Below, piece after piece: positions 27,499 through 35,948 of a stretch of 64,000 nt of DNA. The stretch is from Candidatus Cloacimonadota bacterium. Lineage in GTDB: Bacteria > Cloacimonadota > Cloacimonadia > Cloacimonadales > Cloacimonadaceae. How positions within the stretch are numbered: the first letter of the stretch is position 1; each line of letters starts with the position of its first letter. The notes beneath the pieces are model-generated. The model had not been told where the DNA came from. It did no database searches and saw only the letters and a program-made list of their open reading frames with translations. Where the stretch lies: NCBI GenBank assembly GCA_020532085.1, contig JAJBAV010000007.1, positions 1-64,000 on the forward strand, given 5' to 3'. A program made the translations under genes and the position numbers.

Positions 27499-28314
27499 TC
27501 AGTAATAGTAAATTTCCGGGGTTTTCATCTTGAGTTCCCGGATCAGATCATCGTAAACTTGCTGTTTGCGTTCCTTGAGCAGGATGGAACGGATCTCGGC
27601 CTGATATTCGGCGAAATTGGCGTCCTGGGTGCCTTCACGTTGCTGGATATGGCGCAGGATATAGGTCTGGCCATTGATGTTGGCGATCCCCGGAGTGTTG
27701 GCCGGCAATTCATGGGCGGCGCGCCAGAAGAGCGAATCAGGACCGGCGGCAGTTACAAAGCCCATCCTGCCCTGGCTGTTCTTCAAAGTTTCCTGGGAAT
27801 GTTCGGCGACGGCCAGATCGAATTCGTAGCCTTCATTCAGCAGCCTTGGCAGGAGGGTGGCGGCGCTGGCGGCGTCGGAGCAGAGGATGCGCTGGATGTC
27901 GTATTCCATCAGCTTGCCCTGAAACTCACTCAGGTGGATGCGGTAGTAGTTGAAGAGCTCTTCCTCACCGATGGCGATGCTGGCCAGGCGTTTGGAGATC
28001 AGGGCGTTGGCCTTGATCTTTTTGGCGGCATAATCCACCCGTTGCTTCACGGCCCTTTCCTCATCAAGCTCTTGGGCCTCGGCCTCCTGGGCCAGCAGGG
28101 TGAGGTTCACCCAGTTTTCGATCTCCTGCTTCTTTTGCTCGGCTGTGAGGTTATTCCACTGTTCGTCCGTGAAAGTGGAGCGAAATCCTTCCAGGGTAAG
28201 CACATCGCCATTCACCTCGGCCAGCGGGGTAAGCTTTTCCCGGGCATCTTTATCCCGGTCGCAGGCGGCAAACAGCGCCAGCAGCAAGACCAGGAGCGGA
28301 AAGAACTTACGCAT
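27499..28314 (-). CDS. Parvulin-like foldase lipoprotein
   Basis: 271 aa. A lipoprotein signal (MRKFFPLLVLLLALFAAC) is followed by a SurA-like helical N-domain and a weak parvulin-like domain around 125-235 (MEYDIQRILCSD, SQGRMGFVTAAGPDS, YILRHIQQREG). Catalytic residues cannot be judged by eye, so it may be mainly a chaperone. It lies 4 nt after the lipoprotein at 28318 and 42 nt before surA. Probably a PrsA/PpiC-like outer-membrane folding factor. Confidence 0.8.
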   Translation of the reverse strand: MRKFFPLLVLLLALFAACDRDKDAREKLTPLAEVNGDVLTLEGFRSTFTDEQWNNLTAEQKKQEIENWVNLTLLAQEAEAQELDEERAVKQRVDYAAKKIKANALISKRLASIAIGEEELFNYYRIHLSEFQGKLMEYDIQRILCSDAASAATLLPRLLNEGYEFDLAVAEHSQETLKNSQGRMGFVTAAGPDSLFWRAAHELPANTPGIANINGQTYILRHIQQREGTQDANFAEYQAEIRSILLKERKQQVYDDLIRELKMKTPEIYYY

Positions 28315-28317
28315 GCT

Positions 28318-29559
28318 TTACAGAAACGGCGGAGTGTAGGTGAGACGCAGCTTGGGCCGTTTGTCCGGAGGAGCGTCCTCGAAGTGCCAGAATTCGATCC
28401 TGCCATAGTTGATAAGTTCCTGCAGCGAGCGGATCACGATGCCGTATGGCACCTTGTCGCCGGAGCTGTAGGCCTGGATGATGGGCGTGATATCCACCAC
28501 CAGGCTGTCGCCACTCACCAGTTGCGCCGTCTCTATCCCTGAGGCCAGGCGGGAATCGGCAATTTCCACGGGCAGGGTAACGTCCAGGGAATCGTTGAGC
28601 CGGTCGGCCCGTAGCTTGTAGGTGTTGCCGCCTGTATAGTAGGGGTTGTTTTTCACATACAGCACCAGCCTGGCTTGGTTGATGGTGGTGCGCCTGCGGC
28701 TCAAACTGTCCATCACATTGCCCTGCATGTCTTTGAACCAGGCGTTGTCGATGGCGAAATTCATGTAGATGCGGGAAGGGGTGATGTTGTTTACGATCCA
28801 GCGGTTTGTGAGCAGCGGCGCCGCGTCCTCATCGACCCTGTAACTGTCACGGGTGGGTCGCTGTTCATAGTTGCTGTCATCGGTGTTCTCTGTATCGTCC
28901 AGACGGTAGAGGAAACGCAGTTGTGGGCCCCGTCCGGTTTCCAGCGACATCGCCTCCATCCAGAAACCGTTCATGGTCCGGATGGCCAGGGTCAGGCCCA
29001 GGGAATCCGCAGGGGTTTGCCAGGACTCGATGGCGTCGATGGGAATGGGTATCCTGATCTCGGTGCCCATGGTGCTGATGCTGTCGGGGATGGGCAGGTT
29101 GATATCCGAGATCTGGATCAGGTTGGCGTCTTGGATCTGTTCAGTATGGATTATGCCGGTGCTGTCCGCGGCCCAGGTCTGATCCAGCTTGTAGATCGTG
29201 AAGTTGATCGGATCTCCCTGAGGGGCGGAGCGTCGCGTGAGGGTCAGGGTAAGAAAGGTGGAATCCGCGTAGGCCGCTGGGATGTGGAAAGTGCCGGGAT
29301 CCGGCAGGCCAGTGAAGCGCATGAAGGCCACGGATTCGATCCCCTCGTAATTTCCGCACAGCAGTGAGGGTTCGGTGCCGGTTATTTTGGCACTGCCGGC
29401 AAAGCTGTAGCCGGCGATCATGTCCAGGGTATCCGTCACCGTGATGGGTCGCACGTTCGACCAGTTGTTTCCGGTGGGGTTGCCATTTTTGATGCAGCCT
29501 GCCCCAACCAGAACCAGCAGGGCTGTCAGCAGCGGCAGAAACGTTCTCTTCAATATCAT
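28318..29559 (-). CDS. Lipoprotein of unknown function, beta-rich
   Basis: 413 aa from MILKRTFLPLLTALLVL; the lipobox is VGAGC. The mature chain is beta-rich with repeated LTLTLTR, ARLVLYVKNN and VVDITPIIQAY patterns, reminiscent of DNRLRE or DUF4270-like proteins that begin domains with 'ATLxLY'. No catalytic motif is seen. First gene of the long operon that includes the two foldases and def/fmt, so an envelope role is likely. Starts immediately beside the oriC candidate. Confidence 0.7.
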   Translation of the reverse strand: MILKRTFLPLLTALLVLVGAGCIKNGNPTGNNWSNVRPITVTDTLDMIAGYSFAGSAKITGTEPSLLCGNYEGIESVAFMRFTGLPDPGTFHIPAAYADSTFLTLTLTRRSAPQGDPINFTIYKLDQTWAADSTGIIHTEQIQDANLIQISDINLPIPDSISTMGTEIRIPIPIDAIESWQTPADSLGLTLAIRTMNGFWMEAMSLETGRGPQLRFLYRLDDTENTDDSNYEQRPTRDSYRVDEDAAPLLTNRWIVNNITPSRIYMNFAIDNAWFKDMQGNVMDSLSRRRTTINQARLVLYVKNNPYYTGGNTYKLRADRLNDSLDVTLPVEIADSRLASGIETAQLVSGDSLVVDITPIIQAYSSGDKVPYGIVIRSLQELINYGRIEFWHFEDAPPDKRPKLRLTYTPPFL

Positions 29560-29609
29560 ATTTATTATACCTGTAAAAAGATCCTTTCTCAAAAAGTAGT
29601 ATTAGTAGG

Positions 29610-29810
29610 CATCGTGGATAAGTGGATTATCGGTCAACCTTTTTTTTAAGTGGCTGTCCTCAAAGCCTTGACAAAGCCATCTGGATTGTGGATAACTTGT
29701 GCGCAAGCCGTGCCTTGCGACCGTTCTTGTCCACAGCGGCAGGCGCGTGCAGATTCAAAACCGGCTTGTCCACACTTATCCACATAAATTATCCACTTAT
29801 CCACAAAATA
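29610..29810. promoter_or_regulatory. DnaA-box cluster, candidate oriC (dnaA downstream side)
   Basis: Exact or near boxes: TGTGGATAA at 29687-29695, TTGTCCACA at 29727-29735 and 29766-29774, TTATCCACA at 29776-29784, TTATCCACT at 29789-29797 and TTATCCACA at 29797-29805, plus CGTGGATAA near 29613. A T-rich stretch at 29639-29648 could be an unwinding element. Lies between the dnaA stop and the next operon. Confidence 0.75.
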
Positions 29811-29816
29811 AAGCGC

Positions 29817-31151
29817 TCAAGCCCTGATGTTCTTGATCAGCTGTTCGATATGCGAGCGGAAAGTGATGTCTTCCCGGAAGCGGTTGTCGATCATTTTTTT
29901 GGCGTGCAGCACGGTGGTGTGGTCCTTGCGTTTGAAATAGTCGGCGATCTCCTTCAGGGAAAGCTGGGGAATGAGCAGATTGGCCAGGTACATGGCGATC
30001 TGGCGGGGATAGGAGATCTGCTGGCGGCGGGTTTTGTCCACGATCTGGGGAATGGTGATGTTGTAAGCCAGGCAGACCTGCTGGGTGATGGCGTCCAGGG
30101 AGATTTCCTTGCGGTGTTCGGAGATCATGTCGCTGAGGATGTTGCGCACGGTCTCGGTGTCCAGATCGGTGGGGTTGAGTTTGTTGTAGGAAGCGTAGGC
30201 CAGGATGCGGATCAGCGATCCTTCGAGGGCGCGCACGCTGGAGGAGATGGATTCCGCGATGAAGGAAAAGACATCATCGGAGAGTTCGATGTTTTCCGGC
30301 TCGGCTTTCTTGCGCAGGATGGCCACCCTGGTTTCGAAATCGGGGTTTTTGAGGTCGCAGAGCAGGCCGCTCTCGAAGCGGGTGACCAGACGTTTTTCCA
30401 AATCCGGGATATCCTTGGGCGGCCGGTCAGAAGTGAGCACGATCTGTTTGCGGCTGTCAAAGAGGGCGTTGAAGGTGTGGAAAAATTCTTCCTGGGTGCC
30501 TTCCTTGCGGGAAAGAAAATGGATGTCATCAACCAGCAGCAGGTCCACCTTGCGGTATTTGGCGCGGAAATCCGGCATCTTGTTGGAACGGATGGAATCG
30601 ATCATCTCGTTGGTGAATTCTTCGCTGGTGGTGTAAAAGATGGAGCAGTTGCGCCCCTCCCGGGCCACGAAATTGCCCACAGCCTGCATCAGGTGGGTTT
30701 TGCCCATGCCGCTTTCGCCGTAGATGAAGAGCGGATTGTAGGTATAGCCCGGCGCTTCGGCCACCGCCTTGGCCGCGGAGTAGGCAAAGTTGTTGTTTCG
30801 TCCCACCACGAACTGTTCGAAGCTAAAGCGGTCATTCAGCTTGGTGTTGAGGATCACCCGGTTGCCCGAATACTCGGTTTGGGCGGCTTTGTTATCGGCC
30901 AGATAATGGGGAGGAGAGGTGAATTTCACCTGATAACGCTGCTTGTAAAGGGCGTAAGAGATCTCTCCCAAAGTGTCGGTGTAATTCTGGTTCAGGTAGT
31001 TTGCCGCGAATTGCGTTGGTACCCTGATCACCAGGGTGTTGTCCAGCATGTCCACCAGCTTGGTGTCCGAAAACCAGGTCCGGAAACTCTGGTGATTGAT
31101 GTTGTCCTCGAGCTTGTCTAAAATGTTTTGCCAGATATCTTGGTCCATCAT
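29817..31151 (-). CDS. dnaA: Chromosomal replication initiator DnaA
   Basis: 444 aa from MMDQDIWQNILDKLEDNI. AGGA lies 5 nt upstream of this ATG; the second ATG is equally plausible, and the longer start at 31202 is not supported. It has domain I (QSFRTWFSDT), a short linker, AAA+ Walker A GESGMGKT (145-152), Walker B LLLVDDIHFL, and the domain IV helix-turn-helix LSLKEIADYFKRKDHTTVLH. It binds DnaA boxes and opens oriC. Boxes lie on both sides of the gene, allowing autoregulation and origin function. Confidence 0.98.
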   Translation of the reverse strand: MMDQDIWQNILDKLEDNINHQSFRTWFSDTKLVDMLDNTLVIRVPTQFAANYLNQNYTDTLGEISYALYKQRYQVKFTSPPHYLADNKAAQTEYSGNRVILNTKLNDRFSFEQFVVGRNNNFAYSAAKAVAEAPGYTYNPLFIYGESGMGKTHLMQAVGNFVAREGRNCSIFYTTSEEFTNEMIDSIRSNKMPDFRAKYRKVDLLLVDDIHFLSRKEGTQEEFFHTFNALFDSRKQIVLTSDRPPKDIPDLEKRLVTRFESGLLCDLKNPDFETRVAILRKKAEPENIELSDDVFSFIAESISSSVRALEGSLIRILAYASYNKLNPTDLDTETVRNILSDMISEHRKEISLDAITQQVCLAYNITIPQIVDKTRRQQISYPRQIAMYLANLLIPQLSLKEIADYFKRKDHTTVLHAKKMIDNRFREDITFRSHIEQLIKNIRA

Positions 31152-31680
31152 CTCTATCCTATTGAAAAAATCGTCTTTATCCACACGCGGCAGCTTTCTC
31201 ATCCCCGTGCTGGATGGCTTGAATCAAACGCTTGCCGCTCAATGCTTTATGCCGTATAAATGTAACCCTGAGCCACCCTCCCGCGAAAAGTTATCCACAT
31301 CTTGTCCACAATTGCCGGGGGCCAGGCCTAAAAGCTGCTGGCCTTGCAGTTACACAACCGCGCAGGATCGAGCGGCAAAGGCATCCCAAGCTTTTTTCCC
31401 GGCGTTCTTTTGTCAAGCAGCTAAATCGTTTAACACAATAACCCATGGATACATCACATTCGCTAAACGAACTTATTTGGAGGCAATTAAAGGCATGCCG
31501 GAGCAAACGGGGGATTGGGTGAAATGGTGAGATTCCTCTGTGGGCAGGCAGTTTAGGGAAATTTTTCCGCCCCGGGGGCATTTCCAGCATGCCTGCTCCA
31601 CAGGAAGCGGAGTTGAACATCGGGCTTGACAGATGGCCATGGCCCGCACAAGCTGCATTTTAGCCCCAAAGGAGTTTAAC
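31152..31680. other. Divergent intergenic region dnaA / DUF362 with DnaA boxes
   Basis: About 530 bp. It contains DnaA boxes at 31177-31185, 31291-31299 and 31302-31310, and a minus-strand TTGACA near 31412-31417 that might belong to a dnaA promoter, although no good -10 follows. The 31320-31680 part shows no gene. Confidence 0.6.
31177..31310. promoter_or_regulatory. DnaA boxes upstream of dnaA
   Basis: TTATCCACA at 31177-31185 and 31291-31299 and TTGTCCACA at 31302-31310, all in one orientation. They may serve DnaA autoregulation or a bipartite origin with the cluster at 29610-29810. Confidence 0.7.
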
Positions 31681-32787
31681 ATGGCCAAAACTTGTCTGCC
31701 GCTGATCCTGCTGGCACTGCTCTTTGCGCTGTCCTGCCGCGCGGAGGACCCTTCCCCGCGGGAAAACCCCGCGCCCCAGCCATCCGCGGGCGCGTCCAAG
31801 GTATATTTCACCAGCCGCATCGATGCCCAGGCCGTGCGCGACGTTTACGCCCGGCTGGAGAGGCAACTGCCGGGACGCATCGGCATCAAGGTCCACTTCG
31901 GCGAGGAGGGCAATCAAAACTTCCTGCCCGCCACGCTGATCGCGGGGCTTTGTGCCGACCTGAATGCCACCCTGGTGGAAACGAACGTGCTCTACGGCGG
32001 CAAACGCGGCCAAACCGCAAGCCACATCAAACTGGCCCGGGACCACGGCTTCACCTTTGCCCCCATCGACATTCTTGACAGCGAGGGCAACATTTATTAC
32101 GACTGCCGGCTCAAACATTTCAGCAAGGTCTATACCGGCAGCCATTTTGAAGGTTATGACGGCTTTCTGATCTTCTCCCATTTCAAGGGTCACGGTTCGG
32201 CGGGTTTTGGCGGCGCCATCAAAAACATCTCCATGGGCCTGGCCAGCAAGGAAGGCAAGAGGTTTTTACACAGCGGCGACTACCCCATTTACGACCAGTC
32301 CAAATGCATCTCCTGCGGCATTTGCGCCGCCTCCTGTCCGGAACAGGCGATCAGCCTCTATCCCTTGAGTATCGACCACCTTAAATGCATCGCCTGCGGA
32401 AAATGCGTCACTGTCTGCCCGGAGAAGGTGTTTCAAATCCCGCCGGACGATCAGCAGGATTTTTTGGAAAGGTTGGTGGAGTATGCCTTTGTGCTCACCC
32501 AACGCAAACCCATGCTCTACATAAACGTTCTGGCCAACATCAGTTCCTCCTGCGACTGCTATTCCCGGGCGCCCAGGCCCTTTCTGCCGGATATCGGCAT
32601 CCTGGTCTCCACCGATCTGGTCGCCCTGGAAAAAGCCAGCCATGACCTCGTTGACAAGGCTCACAAATGTTCCGACGCCTTTCTGAAAGAGGTCTCGGTT
32701 TCCGGAAAGCGCCAGATCGAATTCGCGGCGGAACTGAGACTGGGAAACTTGGAATATCAGCTTATCGACATCGATGCCGCAAAATGA
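31681..32787 (+). CDS. DUF362 lipoprotein with two 4Fe-4S clusters
   Basis: 368 aa from MAKTCLPLILLALLFALSC; AAGGAG lies 6 nt before the ATG and the signal ends in a lipobox. A DUF362 domain covers about 35-215 (KVHFGEEGNQNF, SHFKGHGSAGFGGAIKN). Two ferredoxin-type motifs follow, CISCGICAASCP and CIACGKCVTVCP, then the C-terminal DUF362 part (CDCYSR). Probably an electron-transfer protein; partners not visible. Having both a lipobox and Fe-S clusters is unusual, because exported Fe-S proteins normally need Tat. Confidence 0.88.
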   Translation: MAKTCLPLILLALLFALSCRAEDPSPRENPAPQPSAGASKVYFTSRIDAQAVRDVYARLERQLPGRIGIKVHFGEEGNQNFLPATLIAGLCADLNATLVETNVLYGGKRGQTASHIKLARDHGFTFAPIDILDSEGNIYYDCRLKHFSKVYTGSHFEGYDGFLIFSHFKGHGSAGFGGAIKNISMGLASKEGKRFLHSGDYPIYDQSKCISCGICAASCPEQAISLYPLSIDHLKCIACGKCVTVCPEKVFQIPPDDQQDFLERLVEYAFVLTQRKPMLYINVLANISSSCDCYSRAPRPFLPDIGILVSTDLVALEKASHDLVDKAHKCSDAFLKEVSVSGKRQIEFAAELRLGNLEYQLIDIDAAK

Positions 32788-32809
32788 TCAGGGATAGCTT
32801 GGAACAGCT

Positions 32810-33265
32810 TCAAACCAGGTCTTTGAAGCTGAGGCCTCTCTCCACCAGCTGCTGCTGTTCCTCCAGCCAGGCCTCCAGGCCGATCTCCCTAATGCGTTCG
32901 TTGTTGACGGCCAGTTTGGCATAGTGGCCGGCGTAGAAATCCTGCAGCGGCTGGCAGGGATAGTCCGGACAATCCGCGCAGAGTTCCAGTCCCTTGTCCC
33001 GCGCGCAGATACGGAAAACACACTCCGGGTTGCCGCAACCGCCCTTGCACATGGGGCAGCTTTCCTTCAATCCGCTCAGGTCGGCCAGCACCTTCCAAAA
33101 TTCGGCAAACTCCGGATAAAGCTCAGGACCGTACAACTCCCAGCCGTCGTCGCGCATGATCCCCAGCAGTTTGGCAGCGGCATCCGGCAGAATGGTGGTG
33201 AGGTTGCAGAGCCGGCAGTTCAGCCCGCAATAGGCTATGTCTTTAAGGGTGAGTTTTATATCCAT
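32810..33265 (-). CDS. DUF3795 cysteine-rich protein
   Basis: 151 aa, cytoplasmic. DUF3795 signature: AYCGLNCRLCNL at the start, then CPMCKGGCGNPECVFRICA and LELCADCPDYPC. At least 12 cysteines in paired motifs suggest zinc or Fe-S binding. It converges with the DUF362 gene. Function unknown. Confidence 0.88.
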   Translation of the reverse strand: MDIKLTLKDIAYCGLNCRLCNLTTILPDAAAKLLGIMRDDGWELYGPELYPEFAEFWKVLADLSGLKESCPMCKGGCGNPECVFRICARDKGLELCADCPDYPCQPLQDFYAGHYAKLAVNNERIREIGLEAWLEEQQQLVERGLSFKDLV

Positions 33266-33461
33266 CTTTCGTTCTCCCTGGATGGCATCCTTGCCGGCCG
33301 GCCGGTTTTTGTCAACCGATTATCCATCCCCGTCCGCAAGGGCAGACAAACATAAGCCCTGATCCAGCATCCCGGGCGGGAATCCAGCAGGCGCAGATAA
33401 ACCTTGACAAGATTTTGCCGCTTCACATTCTGTACGTACTAATGTTTCCATGAGGTGTAAG

Positions 33462-34073
33462 ATGAAAACTCTGAAGTTATTGGCGGTTTTAATACTGGCC
33501 CTCGCCCTTTTTTCCTGCAAGGAGCCAACCACGGAGCTCATCCAGCTGGACGATCCCATGTTCAGCAACGCCAGCGGCACCTATCTCTCCGGCCAGGCCA
33601 TCTATCTCACCTGCCCGGAATACGGCGCCTCCATCCATTACACCACCGACGGCAGCGAACCCACCAACCAGGACAGCCTCTACACCAATCCTCTGATCAT
33701 CCCGGACTTTTTCCCGGATGGTGCCACCACCGCCACCCTGAAAGCCCGCGCTTACAAAGCCGGCTTTGATCCCAGCAACGTGGCCTCCGCCACCTACACA
33801 GTAACTTTTTTCAACACCGTGACCACGCCCCACTTCTCCCCTCTCTACGGAAACATCACCACTGATACTGAGATAAACATTCAATGCTCCACCCTGAACG
33901 CCGATATCCACTACACCCTGGACGGCAGTGAGCCAGATCAGAGCTCCGCTCAGTACACGGCGGGCTTCACCATTGCCCAGACCGGAGAGGTGACCCTGAA
34001 AGCCCGGGCCTACCGCAGCAACTGGAATCCCAGCGAGATCGCGGAGACCAGCTATACGGTAAGCGCGCCGTAA
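33462..34073 (+). CDS. Lipoprotein with two chitobiase/hexosaminidase C-terminal-type domains
   Basis: 203 aa from MKTLKLLAVLILALALFSC (lipobox LFSC), with AGGTG upstream. The mature part is two about 85-aa repeats, each containing IHYTxDGSEP and LKARAY, the CHB_HEX_C signature. These modules usually accompany secreted enzymes, but no catalytic domain is present. The same module occurs in the lipoprotein at 43374. It is 98 nt upstream of the kinase/FGE gene and may be co-expressed. Confidence 0.85.
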   Translation: MKTLKLLAVLILALALFSCKEPTTELIQLDDPMFSNASGTYLSGQAIYLTCPEYGASIHYTTDGSEPTNQDSLYTNPLIIPDFFPDGATTATLKARAYKAGFDPSNVASATYTVTFFNTVTTPHFSPLYGNITTDTEINIQCSTLNADIHYTLDGSEPDQSSAQYTAGFTIAQTGEVTLKARAYRSNWNPSEIAETSYTVSAP

Positions 34074-34170
34074 TCAGTTTTCTTTAATACATATTGGGGC
34101 GGGAAAACGTTTGGGTAAAAGTTCTTAATGCTGTGCCTGGGCGCTGGTAATACCTGTTTATGGAGACAAA

Positions 34171-35940
34171 ATGGCTGTAATACCCGGCTTAAGGATCAGA
34201 GATTTTGTGATTTTGCGTCAGCTCGGCCAAGGTGGCATGGGCGAGGTTTATCTGGCGGAGGATGTTGTTCTGGGCAGGAAGGTGGCGATAAAATGTTTAA
34301 ACACTAGGTTTCTGGGCGACCAGACTTCAATTGAACGATTCACGCGAGAGGCCAAAATCCAAGCCAACCTTGTCCACACCAATATTGTTGGTTTCAATGC
34401 CTTTTTCAATGAGGGTGATAGCTATTATCTCGTGCAGGAATATGTGCCTGGCATCACCCTGCGGGAACTGATCTCAAGAACCGGACCCCTGCCCGAGCAA
34501 CGCAGCCTGAAAATATTCGGACAGCTTGCCAGCGCTCTGGATTACGCCCACGCCAAAGGGATCCTGCACCGTGACATCAAACCATCCAATATCATGGTGG
34601 ATCCAGAAAACGGTGATTTCGTTAAGGTGATGGATTTTGGCATAGCTCGCCTTGTGGATGATCTTCATCTCACCCAAACGGGAAACACGGTGGGAACCGT
34701 CTACTATATGAGTCCGGAACAGGTTCAAGGGGAAAGGAGCATCAACCACCGCAGCGATGTTTTCTCGGCAGGAATTGTCCTCTATGAAATGCTTACAGGC
34801 AGATTGCCCTATGATACGAACACGGACAGCGTGTTCAAGATCCAAAGCAGAATAGTGAATGAAACCTTACCAGACCCGCGCGACGTATACCCCCATATCA
34901 GCGAAGAAACGGTGCGGCTGGTTACTACCTTGTGCCAGAAGGACCCAGCACGCAGGCCAAATTCACTCTTGGAACAGCTGGCTGCCAAAACAACACCAGT
35001 GCTTCCACCAAAGTCGATCCAACTTGTAACCGAAACTTCCATTCCAGCACATAACACTATACGCAAAGTGGCTTTCATGCCTTACCTGATCGGCCTGCTG
35101 GTCCTGGTTGGCTTGGCTGCGGTATTACTACCTGTGTTTTTGAGACAGAAAGAGAAAGTGGCGGATATGGCCACAACGCAAAACATAAATGAAACCAAAA
35201 CCCAAAACAACACCCGGCCCCAAAGCAACCCCAGGGTTGACGATCTGGTTCTGATACGCGGCGGCACCTTTCAGATGGGCTCTTACAATCAGGCGGATGA
35301 GCAGCCTGTTCGGGAGATCAGCATTTCCCCTTTTTACATGACTAAAACAGAACTATCCCAGAGCGAGTGGACCGCGATTATGGGTCAGCATAAGTTCGGT
35401 GAATCCGACGGCAATTTACCTGCAGACAACGTTGACTTTCAGGACGCCATTGATTATTGCAATCAAAGAAGTTTGCGTGAGGGTTTGCAACTTTGTTACA
35501 GCTATGTGGGAGATCAACTGGTCTGCGATTGGAACGCTTCAGGATATCGCCTGCCCACTGAGGCGGAGTGGGAGTTCGCTGCCCGAGGGGGAAATAGAGG
35601 CATTGGTTTGTTGTATAGCGGCTCGAACGATGTTTACGAAGTTGCTTGGTTCAAGAATAACAGCAAAACCAAACAGGCGGTGGGGCGCAAGCTTGCAAAT
35701 GAACTGAATCTTTTTGACCTTAGCGGAAATGCTTGGGAATGGTGCTGGGATTTTTACGGACCTTATCAGGCTGATGTTTTCAGTGATCCCCATGGACCTA
35801 GCTATGGCTCTCAGCGCGTGGTTCGGGGAGGCTGTTACATTGATGATGAGTATAAATGCACAGTGAGCTTCCGCAGTAAACTGAAACCTTTACAGAAAGG
35901 CAAATTCATTGGTTTCAGGATTGTCCGCTCCGCCGACTGA
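34171..35940 (+). CDS. Membrane Ser/Thr kinase fused to a formylglycine-enzyme-like (SUMF1) domain
   Basis: 589 aa. The kinase (10-275) has GQGGMGEV (19-26), Lys41 in VAIK, HRD 133-135, DFG 155-157 and SPE. One transmembrane helix (about 303-324) leads to an exported FGE-sulfatase fold (about 358-589) with GGTFQMGS, YRLPTEAEWEFAARGG, FDLSGNAWEWCWD and a final GFRIV. True FGEs end in GFRC near this point and use paired cysteines; here the terminal Cys is missing, so the domain may be a binding sensor. The kinase part is paralogous to the kinase at 8664. Confidence 0.92.
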   Translation: MAVIPGLRIRDFVILRQLGQGGMGEVYLAEDVVLGRKVAIKCLNTRFLGDQTSIERFTREAKIQANLVHTNIVGFNAFFNEGDSYYLVQEYVPGITLRELISRTGPLPEQRSLKIFGQLASALDYAHAKGILHRDIKPSNIMVDPENGDFVKVMDFGIARLVDDLHLTQTGNTVGTVYYMSPEQVQGERSINHRSDVFSAGIVLYEMLTGRLPYDTNTDSVFKIQSRIVNETLPDPRDVYPHISEETVRLVTTLCQKDPARRPNSLLEQLAAKTTPVLPPKSIQLVTETSIPAHNTIRKVAFMPYLIGLLVLVGLAAVLLPVFLRQKEKVADMATTQNINETKTQNNTRPQSNPRVDDLVLIRGGTFQMGSYNQADEQPVREISISPFYMTKTELSQSEWTAIMGQHKFGESDGNLPADNVDFQDAIDYCNQRSLREGLQLCYSYVGDQLVCDWNASGYRLPTEAEWEFAARGGNRGIGLLYSGSNDVYEVAWFKNNSKTKQAVGRKLANELNLFDLSGNAWEWCWDFYGPYQADVFSDPHGPSYGSQRVVRGGCYIDDEYKCTVSFRSKLKPLQKGKFIGFRIVRSAD

Positions 35941-35948
35941 TCCGCTTC

